Positions 55,811 to 64,000 of a DNA stretch of 64,000 bases are shown here, in pieces. The first letter of the stretch is position 1. Every line of letters starts with the position of its first letter. A program made the position numbers and the translations under genes. Below the pieces are notes generated by a model. The model saw only the letters and a list, made by a program, of their open reading frames with translations, made no database searches and was not told where the DNA came from. Location: positions 6,820,001-6,884,000 of the forward strand of contig NZ_CP088022.1 of the NCBI RefSeq assembly GCF_013373795.3, in the 5' to 3' direction. Source of the DNA: Bradyrhizobium quebecense. Its GTDB lineage: Bacteria; Pseudomonadota; Alphaproteobacteria; Rhizobiales; Xanthobacteraceae.

Positions 55811-58800
55811 TTATTCTTGTTGATCTGTTCCGATCCTGTGTAATCGCGCGTCCGGACAGACTTTCTTCGCGATGTCGCACAGGTGCTGATGATGGGTCAG
55901 ATAAATGACCTGCCCTACCCCGGCCATGTCAGCGAACAGACGGAACGCCTCTTCGGCTCGAAAATCGTCAAACGTCTCCATGATGTCGTCAGCGATGAAC
56001 GGCACGGGGCAGCGCGCTCGAACGAATTCGTGGTAGCCGGCCACGCGCAGGGCCAGATAGAGTTGAAACCGCGTGCCTTTCGATAGTTCGTTGGCGGACT
56101 TTGAGCCGCCGCCCTCCGACAGGGCAATCAAGGTTTCGCCGTCCTTGCCGGGCTGGGCTGCGAGCCCGCTGTAGGCGCCGCGGCTGACAGTCCGAAATGC
56201 AGCGGAGGCGCGCGTCATCATCGAGCTGCGATGGCGCTCGCGATAGGCGCGCAGCGCCTGCTCCATGGCGACCGTACCGGCACGCAGTTGCAGGTAGCGT
56301 TCCGCGCCGTCCTGGATTTCAAGCAGCGTTGTGCGGCGGCGCTCCTCGATTTCGGCGACCTTCGAATCCCCTCCGATCGCCTCCACTTGATCAATCGCTT
56401 GGCTGCGCGTGGCGAAAAGTTCGTGACAGCGCCTGTCCTGGTCATCGAAACGCGCCTTGAGCTCGATAAGCTCCGCTTCCAGCGCGGGCCGATCGGCGGT
56501 ATCGAGGATGCGTCCGGCTTCAGTGATATCGGAGAGTCGCATCGCTTCGAGGATCTCATGCTCGGCATCTTCGACGTGCTGCCGTAACTCACGTCGTTTC
56601 GCGACATCCAGAAGCTTCCCAGCTACCTCGGCCAGCGACCCGACGCTGAAGAACGACGTCATCGTCTGTTTCTGCTGTTCGTGAACCGCCAGGGTTTCGG
56701 CAAGCAACCGGTTCCTCTTCCGCGCTTCTTCGAGACTATCTGTCGTTTTGGTGCGGCGCGCGCGTTCGGCGACCGCGTCACGAACACGATCGCCGACGCG
56801 CTGCGCCAGATCGAGAACCGCGTTTGAACCGACCGGAATCGCCATATCGCCGCAGATGGCCGCAACTTCGTCCCGGAACGAGACTTGGTCCTTCTCCATC
56901 TTTTCGATACGGTCGACCAAGCCGACCTTCTTCTCGAGAGCAGGCCCGAGATCGCCGGCGGCCGATAGAATCTCGCGCACTGTCGCAAGCGTCGGAATTT
57001 CGGCCTGATCGCCGAGCCAGCAAGCCTTGCACGCTGTAGTCCAGGATGCGGTCCAGGCCTGCTCATCTGCGTTCGCCTGCTCCGCCGCGCGTTCGCGTAG
57101 TAGCAGCTCGCGTTTTCGCTCCTCCGTCGCAACGCGCAGCGCCCGGGTCTCGCCTTCGCGGTCGAGGACGACTTGAGCCGCCGTGAGAAGACCGTCGAAT
57201 CCGGATTCAGCGTCATAGGATAGGCCGGCGCCATCGAGCGCGGCCTTCAATCGGTCGTGAGCCTCCTGCGCGTCGGCCTTGGCTTCGCGTAGGTCCTGCT
57301 CGGCCGCGAGAATAGCCTCTCGTGCTTCCAGTGCCTTGTCGCGGCGCGCGAGCCAGTCTTCGACGTCTGTCAGCGTGACATCGTCGGCAAACGACGTCGC
57401 CATCGTCCGAACGGCAGTAGCAATCTTTTCGCGGATTGACTGCACGGCCGCGGCAGCCGCATCTTTGAGTTCAGTCACCAGCGTCAATTCAGCTGCGGCG
57501 ATGGCGAGAGACTGTCCGGTCTGATGGAGTTTCGCCAAGTCTGACATATGCGCTTGGCGGCTCGACGTGACGATGTCGTCGTGCCGCAGCGCACTCTCGA
57601 ACGCATCGGCGGATGTGGCCTCGAGATGACGGCGGTGCGCTGACCAGGCCTGCTCACGATGTGTCCGGATGGCGGCAGCCTCCTGGTCGGAGACGATGCC
57701 TGTCATGCCGGCGATGGCGTCGCGTTCCGCCTCTAGTCGGCGGATCTCGCTTGTCAGCCGATCGACATCGTTGACATGTTGGCGGAGCTCTCGCTGCGCA
57801 TTATCAAGCGCTGTCTTCCACTGCTGGATCGCATCCCCACTAAGGCATCGCATACCGACAAGATCCTCGACCTCGCCTCGCCAAGGATGCAGCGTACGGA
57901 GACGGTCGGTCAGGGTCGTGATTGCGGTCTCACGGGCTCTCTCCGCCAATCGGCGCCGCGCAACATGGTCGGTGTTGCGCGAAGCGGCCATGGCGGCCGT
58001 CAGTCGGGCTATCGCGCCGTCCCTGCCTCGCTCGGTTTTCGGATCGTCTCCGGCCTCACGCAGCAAGGCCTCGGCATCGGTCAGACGACGACGGGCGTCA
58101 GTAAGTTCCGTTGCCGCGGTGCGGATGGCGCTGTCAATGCCCGAACGGGATTCGACCAGTTCGCGCAGGCGGCCGACCGTCGAGGCGCCGAGTAAGAGTC
58201 GGCGGGGGTCCGCCTCCCCTTCCCGTTCCATCCGCGTCAAGATGCCTGACACGGCTAATTCCGCCGCTTGCAGTTGCAACCGCCTCTCCGGGATATCTTT
58301 CTCGGCTGTCACGTGACGGGCTCGAAGGTCGGCGAGTTGCTCCACTTTGCTGAGCAGACGCAACGCGGGCTCGTCGATGACGATCGAGTCGATTTCGGCG
58401 CCGAGCCGCTCGATCTCGTCGGCGACCGCACGCGTTTGTACGCCGAGCTCTATCTCCTCCTTCTGGAGCTTGGGCAATTCCTCGCTCCAGACTGGCGGCG
58501 GAGCAGGCAACTCGGCGAGCGGTTGGAGACGTTCGCGGATCGCTCGGAGCGCAGCGAGACGCGGCAGAGCAGCGAGATGACGCTGGATTTCATCGACCCG
58601 CGCCTGGATGCGCGTCCGTTCACCGATCGCTTCGTCATATTGTGACGAAGCCCGGTCGCGAATGTCGATGAGCCGCGCGTAGTCAGACGCCTGCGTATCG
58701 AACCGCTCCCGTTCGGCCTTCAATTCGGCGAGACGCGTTTTGAGTTCGGCAAGAATCCCGCTACGCGCACGATATTTGTAGAAGCCCTCGGCCCCCGCCC

Positions 58801-59302
58801 TCAGGTCGAGCAGCCTGCGGCTGAGATCGGCAAGGCCCGCGCTGGCCGAAAAAAGCAGTTCTCCAAGATCGCCCTTGCTGGCTAGAATGCTCTCGCCGCC
58901 TTTCTCCAGGGTCTCGTCATCAAGTGAAAACATGGTGCGATATGACTCGCGATCGACCCCGCCGAGTTCACCGCGGATGACGTTTTCGGCAATGGGTCGA
59001 TCGTCGGCATCAAGCAGGCTGTTCTGCGGCCGCTTGATGCGAACCAGCTCCCGGGCTTCAGCGCCGACCTCGATGAGGCCGCCCACCCGCATGGTCGGAT
59101 AGGGGTGAAGGAAGCCGAATGGACTCTGCGTTCCGATCCCGAACAACAGATCGAGGAAGGCCGCGAGAGCCGTCGACTTGCCCGCCTCGTTCGGACCATA
59201 GACGATGTGCAGGTCAGGCAGGCCTTGTTGCTTCTCACCGAACTCGATGCTGCGACCGGTGAAATTCCCGTAGCGGGTGAGATCGAGGCGCTTGAGACGC
59301 AT
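55811..59302 (-). CDS. YhaN-like SMC/SbcC-type ATPase
   Basis: The 1163-residue protein has Walker A GPNEAGKST at 36-44, preceded by LDLTRYGNFTGRSIEFG as in YhaN/AAA_27 proteins. Very long coiled coils span about 170-1000. An ABC-type signature near 1075 (ELSKGTRFQLYLALRVA), Walker B IADDIMETFDD near 1103 and THHQH near 1135 follow. It pairs with the metallophosphoesterase just upstream (2-3 bp gap), as SbcC does with SbcD and YhaN with YhaO, to form a DNA-end-processing complex. The frame is complete. Confidence 0.9.
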   Translation of the reverse strand: MRLKRLDLTRYGNFTGRSIEFGEKQQGLPDLHIVYGPNEAGKSTALAAFLDLLFGIGTQSPFGFLHPYPTMRVGGLIEVGAEARELVRIKRPQNSLLDADDRPIAENVIRGELGGVDRESYRTMFSLDDETLEKGGESILASKGDLGELLFSASAGLADLSRRLLDLRAGAEGFYKYRARSGILAELKTRLAELKAERERFDTQASDYARLIDIRDRASSQYDEAIGERTRIQARVDEIQRHLAALPRLAALRAIRERLQPLAELPAPPPVWSEELPKLQKEEIELGVQTRAVADEIERLGAEIDSIVIDEPALRLLSKVEQLADLRARHVTAEKDIPERRLQLQAAELAVSGILTRMEREGEADPRRLLLGASTVGRLRELVESRSGIDSAIRTAATELTDARRRLTDAEALLREAGDDPKTERGRDGAIARLTAAMAASRNTDHVARRRLAERARETAITTLTDRLRTLHPWRGEVEDLVGMRCLSGDAIQQWKTALDNAQRELRQHVNDVDRLTSEIRRLEAERDAIAGMTGIVSDQEAAAIRTHREQAWSAHRRHLEATSADAFESALRHDDIVTSSRQAHMSDLAKLHQTGQSLAIAAAELTLVTELKDAAAAAVQSIREKIATAVRTMATSFADDVTLTDVEDWLARRDKALEAREAILAAEQDLREAKADAQEAHDRLKAALDGAGLSYDAESGFDGLLTAAQVVLDREGETRALRVATEERKRELLLRERAAEQANADEQAWTASWTTACKACWLGDQAEIPTLATVREILSAAGDLGPALEKKVGLVDRIEKMEKDQVSFRDEVAAICGDMAIPVGSNAVLDLAQRVGDRVRDAVAERARRTKTTDSLEEARKRNRLLAETLAVHEQQKQTMTSFFSVGSLAEVAGKLLDVAKRRELRQHVEDAEHEILEAMRLSDITEAGRILDTADRPALEAELIELKARFDDQDRRCHELFATRSQAIDQVEAIGGDSKVAEIEERRRTTLLEIQDGAERYLQLRAGTVAMEQALRAYRERHRSSMMTRASAAFRTVSRGAYSGLAAQPGKDGETLIALSEGGGSKSANELSKGTRFQLYLALRVAGYHEFVRARCPVPFIADDIMETFDDFRAEEAFRLFADMAGVGQVIYLTHHQHLCDIAKKVCPDARLHRIGTDQQE

Positions 59303-59305
59303 GAG

Positions 59306-60610
59306 CTATGCGCCTTTTTCGGATGCATGGAGCTTCGCAAGAATATCTTCAGCGCCCTCTCGCGCGAGAAGCCCGAGGCCAGCCTTGAAGGCTGTCTCGT
59401 CGGCCCCGAGACTGTCGCGACACTCCTGCGGAAGCTGCGCTCTCAATTCCTCGGCGACCGTTAAGAGATCCGTCTGAAACGTCTCCGACTGAAGCACCTC
59501 CTCCTCTATGAGGCGGCGTAATTCAACGAGCGGGTCGGCGGAGGAATCGACGATCTCGTCCGAGGCGCGGGTTGCCACTTCCAGCTTTTCGATCCAGCAC
59601 GCACCAATTCGAGTGCCACGATCATCCGCCTCGGCCTTAAGGAGATCGAGGTCGCGCCGAATGCGCCAGGACAATGGCGTGGCCCCGGTCACGCGCAGCC
59701 GGGCGACGAGGTGTTCGGAGACGACGGACTCACGCGCCTGCTCCAGCGCGCGCGTCACTGCAGTGATAAGATCACGCCAGTCATCAAGGCCGGCGGCGTC
59801 GACTGAGACCCGTTCGAACTGCGCGATACTGGTGGCGCGCTCTTCGATGTGGATCGAACGATCATCCCGGATGGTAACAAGCGTCACCGATTTGGCGCCG
59901 GCTTCATTAATGTCGCGTCCTTGCGGCATGCCCGGCATCACGATCGCGCAGGCGCCTTGCACGATCGACCGCTTATGCACGTGACCCAGGGCCCAATACT
60001 GAAAGCCGGTGGCGTGCAGGTCAGCGATACTGCATGGCGCATAAGGATCGTGACCAGGAGCGCCCGCGAGGCTCGTGTGCATGATGCCAATGTTCACCGC
60101 GCCCGCGACAACAGGTTTGTACTTTGCAATCAGGCTTTCGGGCGCGTGCGGTTGAGCGAAACTCAGGCCATGGATTGCAACTGAAAAATCGCCTGCGTCC
60201 CGGCCGACCGCCACCGCTTCGGCGCGACCGCCGAAGACCTTCACCGAGCCAGGAAAGATCAGCTCCTTGGTGATCCGTGAGAGCGCGTCGTGATTGCCGC
60301 GAATGACGAAGACCTGAATCCCGGCCTGATGAAGTCGGCGGATCTGCTCGGCCAGAAAACGGGCCGTTTTCATCGACGTCTGGTCGCCATCATAAAGATC
60401 GCCTGCCAACATGAGCGCGTCGACACGCTCTTCCAAGCACAGATCGATGATACGCACGAAAGCCCGCCGCGTCGCGTTCCCAATCAGATCGGCAAGATCG
60501 GGGTTGCGCAGGGCAAGCGAAAGCAGCGGAGAATCGAGATGGATATCGGCGGCATGGACGAAGCGATACGATGCGATGTTCCCCTCCTTCGTAACTAGAT
60601 TGGGCGTCAC
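59306..60610 (-). CDS. YhaO/SbcD-like DNA repair metallophosphoesterase
   Basis: The open frame begins at GTG 60610 (434 residues). Calcineurin-like motifs are D-x-H in HAADIHLDSP (about 19-28), GDLYDGD near 71, GNHD near 105, GIMHTS near 177 and GHVHKR near 212: the Mre11-type nuclease core. Homologues usually start just before the FVHAADIHLDSP block. A strong AAGGAGGGG lies at 60589-60581, and the base triplet at the right distance is ATC (60577-60575), not ATG. Translation may therefore begin at a non-canonical ATC or at the GTG. It is the first gene of the YhaO-YhaN pair. Confidence 0.88.
   Translation of the reverse strand: MTPNLVTKEGNIASYRFVHAADIHLDSPLLSLALRNPDLADLIGNATRRAFVRIIDLCLEERVDALMLAGDLYDGDQTSMKTARFLAEQIRRLHQAGIQVFVIRGNHDALSRITKELIFPGSVKVFGGRAEAVAVGRDAGDFSVAIHGLSFAQPHAPESLIAKYKPVVAGAVNIGIMHTSLAGAPGHDPYAPCSIADLHATGFQYWALGHVHKRSIVQGACAIVMPGMPQGRDINEAGAKSVTLVTIRDDRSIHIEERATSIAQFERVSVDAAGLDDWRDLITAVTRALEQARESVVSEHLVARLRVTGATPLSWRIRRDLDLLKAEADDRGTRIGACWIEKLEVATRASDEIVDSSADPLVELRRLIEEEVLQSETFQTDLLTVAEELRAQLPQECRDSLGADETAFKAGLGLLAREGAEDILAKLHASEKGA
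60581..60589 (-). promoter_or_regulatory. Strong Shine-Dalgarno inside the YhaO-like reading frame
   Basis: AAGGAGGGG on the minus strand is followed after AAC by ATC GCA TCG. No ATG, GTG or TTG lies at the expected spacing, so the start codon is ambiguous. Confidence 0.6.
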
Positions 60611-60879
60611 CCCGCCCGCCTAGCTGTCAACGCCATTTGCATTTACGGCGCTATGGTCGCCACAGATCTTTCCTCTTGTTGCCTCTGAACGCAACTCAAC
60701 CCCATTGCTAGGACGATGAGTTGTCGCGGTAGAACTACCGCATGCAACGGCCAAATTACTAAGACAGCCTCGCAAAAACCCGCAGCCATCCGGTTGTAAC
60801 CGCAACCGTACGTGATTCGATACCCGGTTAGGATGTGCAGATGGTCGGCATTAGGTAGCAAACTCACCAAGGTCAAAAC

Positions 60880-61164
60880 ATGAAGAAATCAGGCGGAAAG
60901 GCGGGGCCTAATATTGGCCATCCGCTGGTTCTGATTGAGTGGACGGACGCTAGCCGCTTAGCGGTAGGCTGGATGGATTACGGCGATATTCCCGACCCGT
61001 ACCTGCATCGCGGTATCAGCGTTGGCTTCCTGATCTCGGAAAACAAAAACGGCAAAATAATTGTGCCGACCATCGCGGATTTTGAGCATCCGGACAATCG
61101 GCACGCGTATGGGGGAATGCTGATTCCTAAGTCCGCCATCCTTTCGGAAAGGCGGCTCAAGTGA
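60880..61164 (+). CDS. Hypothetical protein (94 aa)
   Basis: The 94-residue protein starts MKKSGGKAGPNIGHPLVLIE. Residues 15-90 look like a small beta-rich domain (SVGFLISENKNGKIIVPTI, GMLIPKSAIL). The style is that of short uncharacterised proteins of rhizobial phages and islands. It stands alone, 269 bp after the YhaO start on the opposite strand. Confidence 0.6.
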   Translation: MKKSGGKAGPNIGHPLVLIEWTDASRLAVGWMDYGDIPDPYLHRGISVGFLISENKNGKIIVPTIADFEHPDNRHAYGGMLIPKSAILSERRLK

Positions 61165-61166
61165 GA

Positions 61167-61319
61167 TCATTTTCCCGGCGGACGCTTTACACCTTGGCGC
61201 TTGGCGACAGACAGGTCGGCCATAACTCGCGCCGAGACCGGATTACCCTTTTTCAGGCCGCCACTGGCCTGACTGCCCGCCGATTTCTTCGGCGGGATAA
61301 TTTGCTCTTTCTTCGCCAT
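61167..61319 (-). CDS. Small basic protein (50 aa) next to the transposase
   Basis: A 50-residue frame with ATG at 61319 and GGGAGAG 6 nt upstream: MAKKEQIIPPKKSAGS, then GGLKKGNPVSARVMADLSVA and a basic tail ending RPPGK. Very Lys/Arg-rich and probably DNA- or RNA-associated. It converges with the 94-residue gene (2-bp gap) and is divergent from the transposase. Confidence 0.55.
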   Translation of the reverse strand: MAKKEQIIPPKKSAGSQASGGLKKGNPVSARVMADLSVAKRQGVKRPPGK

Positions 61320-61392
61320 CAAATCTCTCCCTGCGACTCACTGAATCACAGATGGATAATATCAAAATCCACAACCAGAACGAGTCCTTTGC

Positions 61393-62142
61393 GTGACGAG
61401 CGGGACCATTTTTGCCAGCCGCAAGCTTTCAATCCGCGACTACTTGCTTGCCATCGCGATTTTCGTCAACGGCGCGAAGGGCCATAGCGCCCTGCAACTG
61501 AGCCGGGACCTGGATTGCCAGTACAAGACGGCGTTTGTCATGGCGCACAAAATCCGGGAAAGGCTGGCGTCCGAAGCGAACGGCGCGACCGTTTCCGGCG
61601 AGGTCGAGGTGGACGGCGCGTATTTTGGCGGGCATGTGCGCCAGGCCAACAACAAGATCAATCGCCGCGATCGCCGTCCTGCCGAACATCAAACGGGCAA
61701 GCGCCGCGTTGTTGTCATCATGCGCGAGCGCGGCGGCCGGACGCTGCCTTTCGTGTTCAGGTCTGAGGACGCTTCGGTCGTCACGATTGCCCGCACCGTT
61801 GCCCCCGGCAGTGTCGTCTATGCCGACGAAGCCGGTCATTGGGACGCGCTTCATGCGCGCTTCCTGACGAAGCGGATCAATCACTCTGAGGCGTATTCAA
61901 CGGACGAAGCCAATACCAATCAGGCTGAGTCGTTTTTCTCCCGCTTGCGCCGCGCCGAAATCGGCATCCACCATCATGTGGCCGGACCGTACCTATCAGC
62001 CTATGCCAGCGAAATGGCTTGGCGCGAAAACAACCGCCGCGTCAGCAATGGCGAACAGTATTTGATGACGACTAGCGCAGCGCTCGCGCATCCTGTTTCG
62101 CGCCAGTGGAAGGGCTATTGGCAACGCGTGGCGCGCCGGTAA
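61393..62142 (+). pseudogene. IS1595-family (ISXO2-like) transposase, 5'-truncated
   Basis: The 249-codon frame from GTG 61393 contains the DDE_Tnp_IS1595 core: D74 (VEVDGAYFGG), D145 (VYADEAGHW), the family His near 164, and E179 (NQAESFFSRLRR). Full-length members have about 85 more N-terminal residues with a zinc ribbon. Here the sequence begins abruptly at VTSGTIFASRKLSIRDYLLA, and upstream DNA shows no matching Cys pairs. No clear terminal inverted repeats were found. It is probably an inactive remnant, although the catalytic core is whole. Confidence 0.75.
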
Positions 62143-62151
62143 CTGCGATCC

Positions 62152-62385
62152 TTAATCGCCAGTCGGGACAGCCTGCGCGTCGTGATATTTTTCAGCAATC
62201 ATTTGTTCAATGCGCTGGGTGAGGACGTATCGCGCTATGTCCCCCTCAGACGCGCCCAGAGCCGTTTTTCGTTTAAGCAGCCGGAGGTAAGCATACACAT
62301 TCCGCGATACGGTTAGCCGTATCAGGATCGTATCTTCCTTTTGTGGAGCCCCCGCCATACTCAACTCGGCGCATTTTATTGCCAA
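62152..62385 (-). CDS. Small protein with ribbon-helix-helix-like character
   Basis: Up to 77 residues from TTG 62385; an ATG at 62358 gives a more natural start (MAGAPQKEDTILIRLTVSRN). The pattern of a short beta-strand (TILIRLTVS) followed by two helices resembles CopG/MetJ-type DNA-binding proteins. Convergent with the transposase remnant, 10 bp away. Target unknown. Confidence 0.5.
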   Translation of the reverse strand: MAIKCAELSMAGAPQKEDTILIRLTVSRNVYAYLRLLKRKTALGASEGDIARYVLTQRIEQMIAEKYHDAQAVPTGD

Positions 62386-62448
62386 AAATCGACATTAAAT
62401 TGCTTGCTAGAAAGAGTCGACTCTGGCATTCTCACTGCGGTAAAGAAA

Positions 62449-62474
62449 AAGGCCCCCTCTTTCGAGGGAGCCTT
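62449..62474 (-). terminator. Rho-independent terminator after tRNA-Asn
   Basis: An 11-bp stem with one mismatch (AAGGCTCCCTC / GAGGGGGCCTT on the minus strand), loop GAAA, then TTTCTTT. It lies 13 bp downstream of the tRNA 3' end. Confidence 0.85.
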
Positions 62475-62487
62475 ATCTTCAGGATGG

Positions 62488-62563
62488 TGGTACCGGGTGT
62501 CGGAATCGAACCGAGCGTCTCAAGTTTAACAGACCAGCGCTTGCACCAATAAGCTACCCCGGC
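62488..62563 (-). tRNA. tRNA-Asn (GTT)
   Basis: 76 nt with encoded CCA. The acceptor GCCGGGG pairs with ACCCGGT except for the last pair. D arm GCTT/AAGC with GG in the loop, anticodon loop CTGTTAA giving GTT, and T loop TTCGATT with T54 T55 C56 A58. T8, A14, A21 and T33 are in place. The anticodon stem has one T-T mismatch and the T stem one C-C, so it may be a divergent, mobile-element-borne copy. A perfect-looking terminator follows. Confidence 0.85.
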
Positions 62564-62598
62564 CCACGCAGCGAAAGCTGGTGACACAGCTTCCGTAG

Positions 62599-62626
62599 AA
62601 CGCCCCTTCCGAAAGGTTGGGGCGTT
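62599..62626. terminator. Hairpin upstream of the tRNA
   Basis: Perfect 8-bp stem AACGCCCC / GGGGCGTT with a 12-nt loop, followed on the plus strand by TCGTT. It may end the integrase transcript or act on either strand. Confidence 0.5.
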
Positions 62627-63036
62627 TCGTTGACGGGACCGCGAATCCGCGGCCCGAACACCCGTAACGGTAAGGCGACTCTATCTGGGGCGTCAACGAT
62701 TAGTACGAGTTCCTGAATCAAATACTAAATATGGTGGAAAGAGGGGGAAACCGGGATGTCCCGTAACCCCAAATTACCTATAAGTATCAGTGATTCCTCA
62801 GGGATTCCCAAGCGAAAAATTGTCGGCCAATGGCCTACACCATGCCGATATTCTGTTGTTCACGGGGCAATTATTTATTGTGGCCGAGGGCTTGCCCCGG
62901 AAGGACTCACGTGAAGCTACGGGCTTGTCCGCCCTGCTATCGGGCAATCTCCCAAAGCATGTATTGCCCCGGCCCCTGATCGCACCGGACAACGCCGTTT
63001 TCACGTTGACCCGCAGCGCGACTCCGACCCGCTTTG
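62627..63036. other. Gene-free interval between tRNA and integrase remnants
   Basis: About 410 bp. A 129-codon minus frame over this region has poor composition and I do not accept it. This is where an attachment site or excision factor would be expected, but I could not identify one. Confidence 0.4.
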
Positions 63037-63174
63037 TCATGAGCCATCGATCGCCGTTAACCGCGCCGCCACCACATTGTTGTTGCCGACGATCCCGACC
63101 GAGTTGCTCCAAGCCTCCTCGATGAAAGGAAATAAATCCCCTCGTTGCCATTCGTCTGGACGCGGGTCGCGCAA
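63037..63174 (-). CDS. Possible 45-residue protein near the integrase
   Basis: A minus frame opens at TTG 63174 and reads RDPRPDEWQRGDLFPFIEE, then AWSNSVGIVGNNNVVAARLT and a stop. The protein-like composition suggests a small gene. An upstream ATGTCCAAC in another frame hints that a base was lost and the start is frameshifted. Confidence 0.35.
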   Translation of the reverse strand: MRDPRPDEWQRGDLFPFIEEAWSNSVGIVGNNNVVAARLTAIDGS

Positions 63175-63226
63175 GGTTGTTGGACATCAGAGTTGCTCCG
63201 GCGGCTCTTTGCCGTTCGCGAGATCA

Positions 63227-63340
63227 TCAAATGTGTATTACCGCCCTCATCCGCAGGTCGTCGCGGCCGAACAATGGCTTAAGAGAATTGGGAATGGGTC
63301 TGCGGAACTGGTAAACGCCGTTCCTTTTAGCAACGTACAT
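63227..63340 (-). pseudogene. Integrase N-terminal fragment
   Basis: From ATG 63340 the frame reads MYVAKRNGVYQFRRPIPNSL followed by KPLFGRDDLRM and then stops after 37 codons. The pattern (V/Y)xxRxxVYxFRRxIPxxLxxxFG is the N-terminal arm region of tyrosine recombinases. The remainder of that integrase is absent, so this is a truncated second integrase or a remnant of replacement at the same site. Confidence 0.6.
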
Positions 63341-63453
63341 TTTGAACCCTGCGTGTGACAGGGGCCTGTGACAGATTTCGTGATTATTTCGGACGTTGTT
63401 CTAGTAAAATCAGTCGCTTAGGAAGGGCGGAGCCGGAGGGATTCGAAAACGTC

Positions 63454-64000
63454 CTACAGTTCAAGTTTCGGGATCTTAGAGATTTCCCTATAGAGGGCCT
63501 CAACCGGAAACTCCCCATACGAGTCCGCAACCGACCTGGACCCGTGGCCGGTGATGGCATCCAAAATATCCTGAGCCAGCCCATGCTTCCGCCCCGACGT
63601 TTTGATTCGGTGCCGCCAGGAATGGCTGGGGGAAAGTCGGGTGTCGGTTAAACCCAGCTGACGAACGAATCGCCCGATCACCTTCGTGCCGTTTCCACCG
63701 CGCTTACCGAATTTATCGGGCGCAAGAGCCGCAAATATTGGCCCCGCCTTTATCTTCGCCACGAACTTCAAAAATCCTGCCTCGATGAGAGCTGGATGAA
63801 GAGGAATGATCCTTTCGGATCCACTGGTTTTCAGTGAACCCGCTTCCGGGTCAAATTTCATGCACCAGATCTCTTCGATCTTGATGATGTCTTCCGAGCG
63901 CAGCTGGCAAATTTCAGAAACTCTCGCCCCGGAATAGGCCCCAATCCAAGGCACCCACCGTCGAACCGGGTCCTTTTCTGCCAGTGCCGCACGAAGGATT
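63454..64000 (-). CDS. Tyrosine-type site-specific integrase, C-terminal part (gene runs off the window)
   Basis: The frame is open to base 64000, so the N-terminal part is missing. The catalytic set is visible: Arg in YSGARVSEICQL, His-x-x-Arg in SHSWRHRIKT, His in ITGHGSRSVADS and the nucleophile Tyr in VADSYGEF, with the stop at 63454. It points toward the tRNA-Asn about 900 bp away, a typical arrangement for an integrative element that uses a tRNA as attachment site. Frame intact in the visible part. Confidence 0.93.
   Translation of the reverse strand, partial: ILRAALAEKDPVRRWVPWIGAYSGARVSEICQLRSEDIIKIEEIWCMKFDPEAGSLKTSGSERIIPLHPALIEAGFLKFVAKIKAGPIFAALAPDKFGKRGGNGTKVIGRFVRQLGLTDTRLSPSHSWRHRIKTSGRKHGLAQDILDAITGHGSRSVADSYGEFPVEALYREISKIPKLEL

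Noticed and set aside
62798..63187. 129-codon minus-strand ORF near the integrase
   Set aside because: Protein-like segments in this region lie in another frame (63037-63174); composition of this frame is Arg/Gly noise.
1..64000. CRISPR array, rRNA genes or a classic plasmid repABC/parAB origin
   Set aside because: None found on reading both strands; only short repeats noted above.

Overview
The window is GC-rich, with many ATGA-type gene overlaps and gene families I associate with alphaproteobacteria of the Rhizobiales (Bradyrhizobium-like). The taxon is an inference, because no rRNA or housekeeping gene is present. It is an accessory, defence-rich island: several multigene nuclease, helicase and ATPase operons, four IS21-family insertions, a serine-recombinase element inserted inside one of them, a truncated IS1595-type transposase, decayed genes, and at the right edge a tRNA-Asn next to a tyrosine integrase.

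Layout. (1) 1-9315, minus strand: an operon of an acidic hypothetical protein, a VapE/SF3-like helicase, a DnaX-like clamp loader, a second delta/DnaX-like protein, a small protein, and the start of a DUF4011-type helicase that leaves the window. IS21 copy A sits in the end of the fourth gene. (2) 9963-15480: small plasmid- or ICE-type genes, a PD-(D/E)XK nuclease, a DUF2958 protein, a PPP-family phosphatase, and decayed sir2 and XRE genes. (3) 15482-19832: a secreted protein and an ATP-dependent DNA ligase cut by a different IS21-family element. (4) 20156-22622, minus strand: a compact ubiquitin-like conjugation operon (Ubl-E2 fusion, JAB-E1 fusion, DUF6527). It diverges from (5) 22724-33349, plus strand: WYL regulator, RecB-nuclease/helicase, unknown protein, PLD-family protein, SNF2-like helicase. 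(6) 33688-40418: a sacsin-type GHKL ATPase with a DUF3883-like end, split by IS21 copy B. (7) 40535-52552: remains of a Res-like helicase, DNA methyltransferase and SNF2 helicase operon, damaged by IS21 copy C (with a deletion) and by a frameshift in the methyltransferase. (8) 53099-60610: a zinc-hook AAA ATPase with RloC-like features, and a YhaN/YhaO (SbcC/SbcD-like) pair. (9) 60880-64000: small genes, transposase remnant, tRNA-Asn, integrase remnant and the C-terminal part of an integrase.

How the parts fit together. Almost every large gene is an ATPase, nuclease, helicase, methyltransferase or conjugation enzyme, as expected of stacked anti-phage or DNA-processing modules. The two least familiar modules are the clamp-loader/VapE operon and the divergent pair formed by the ubiquitin-like operon and the WYL-controlled nuclease-helicase-PLD operon. 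Several modules are damaged: copies A and B of one IS and the ligase IS left short target duplications, and removing each restores a continuous reading frame. Copy C has no target duplication and is flanked by the two ends of one helicase gene whose middle is missing.
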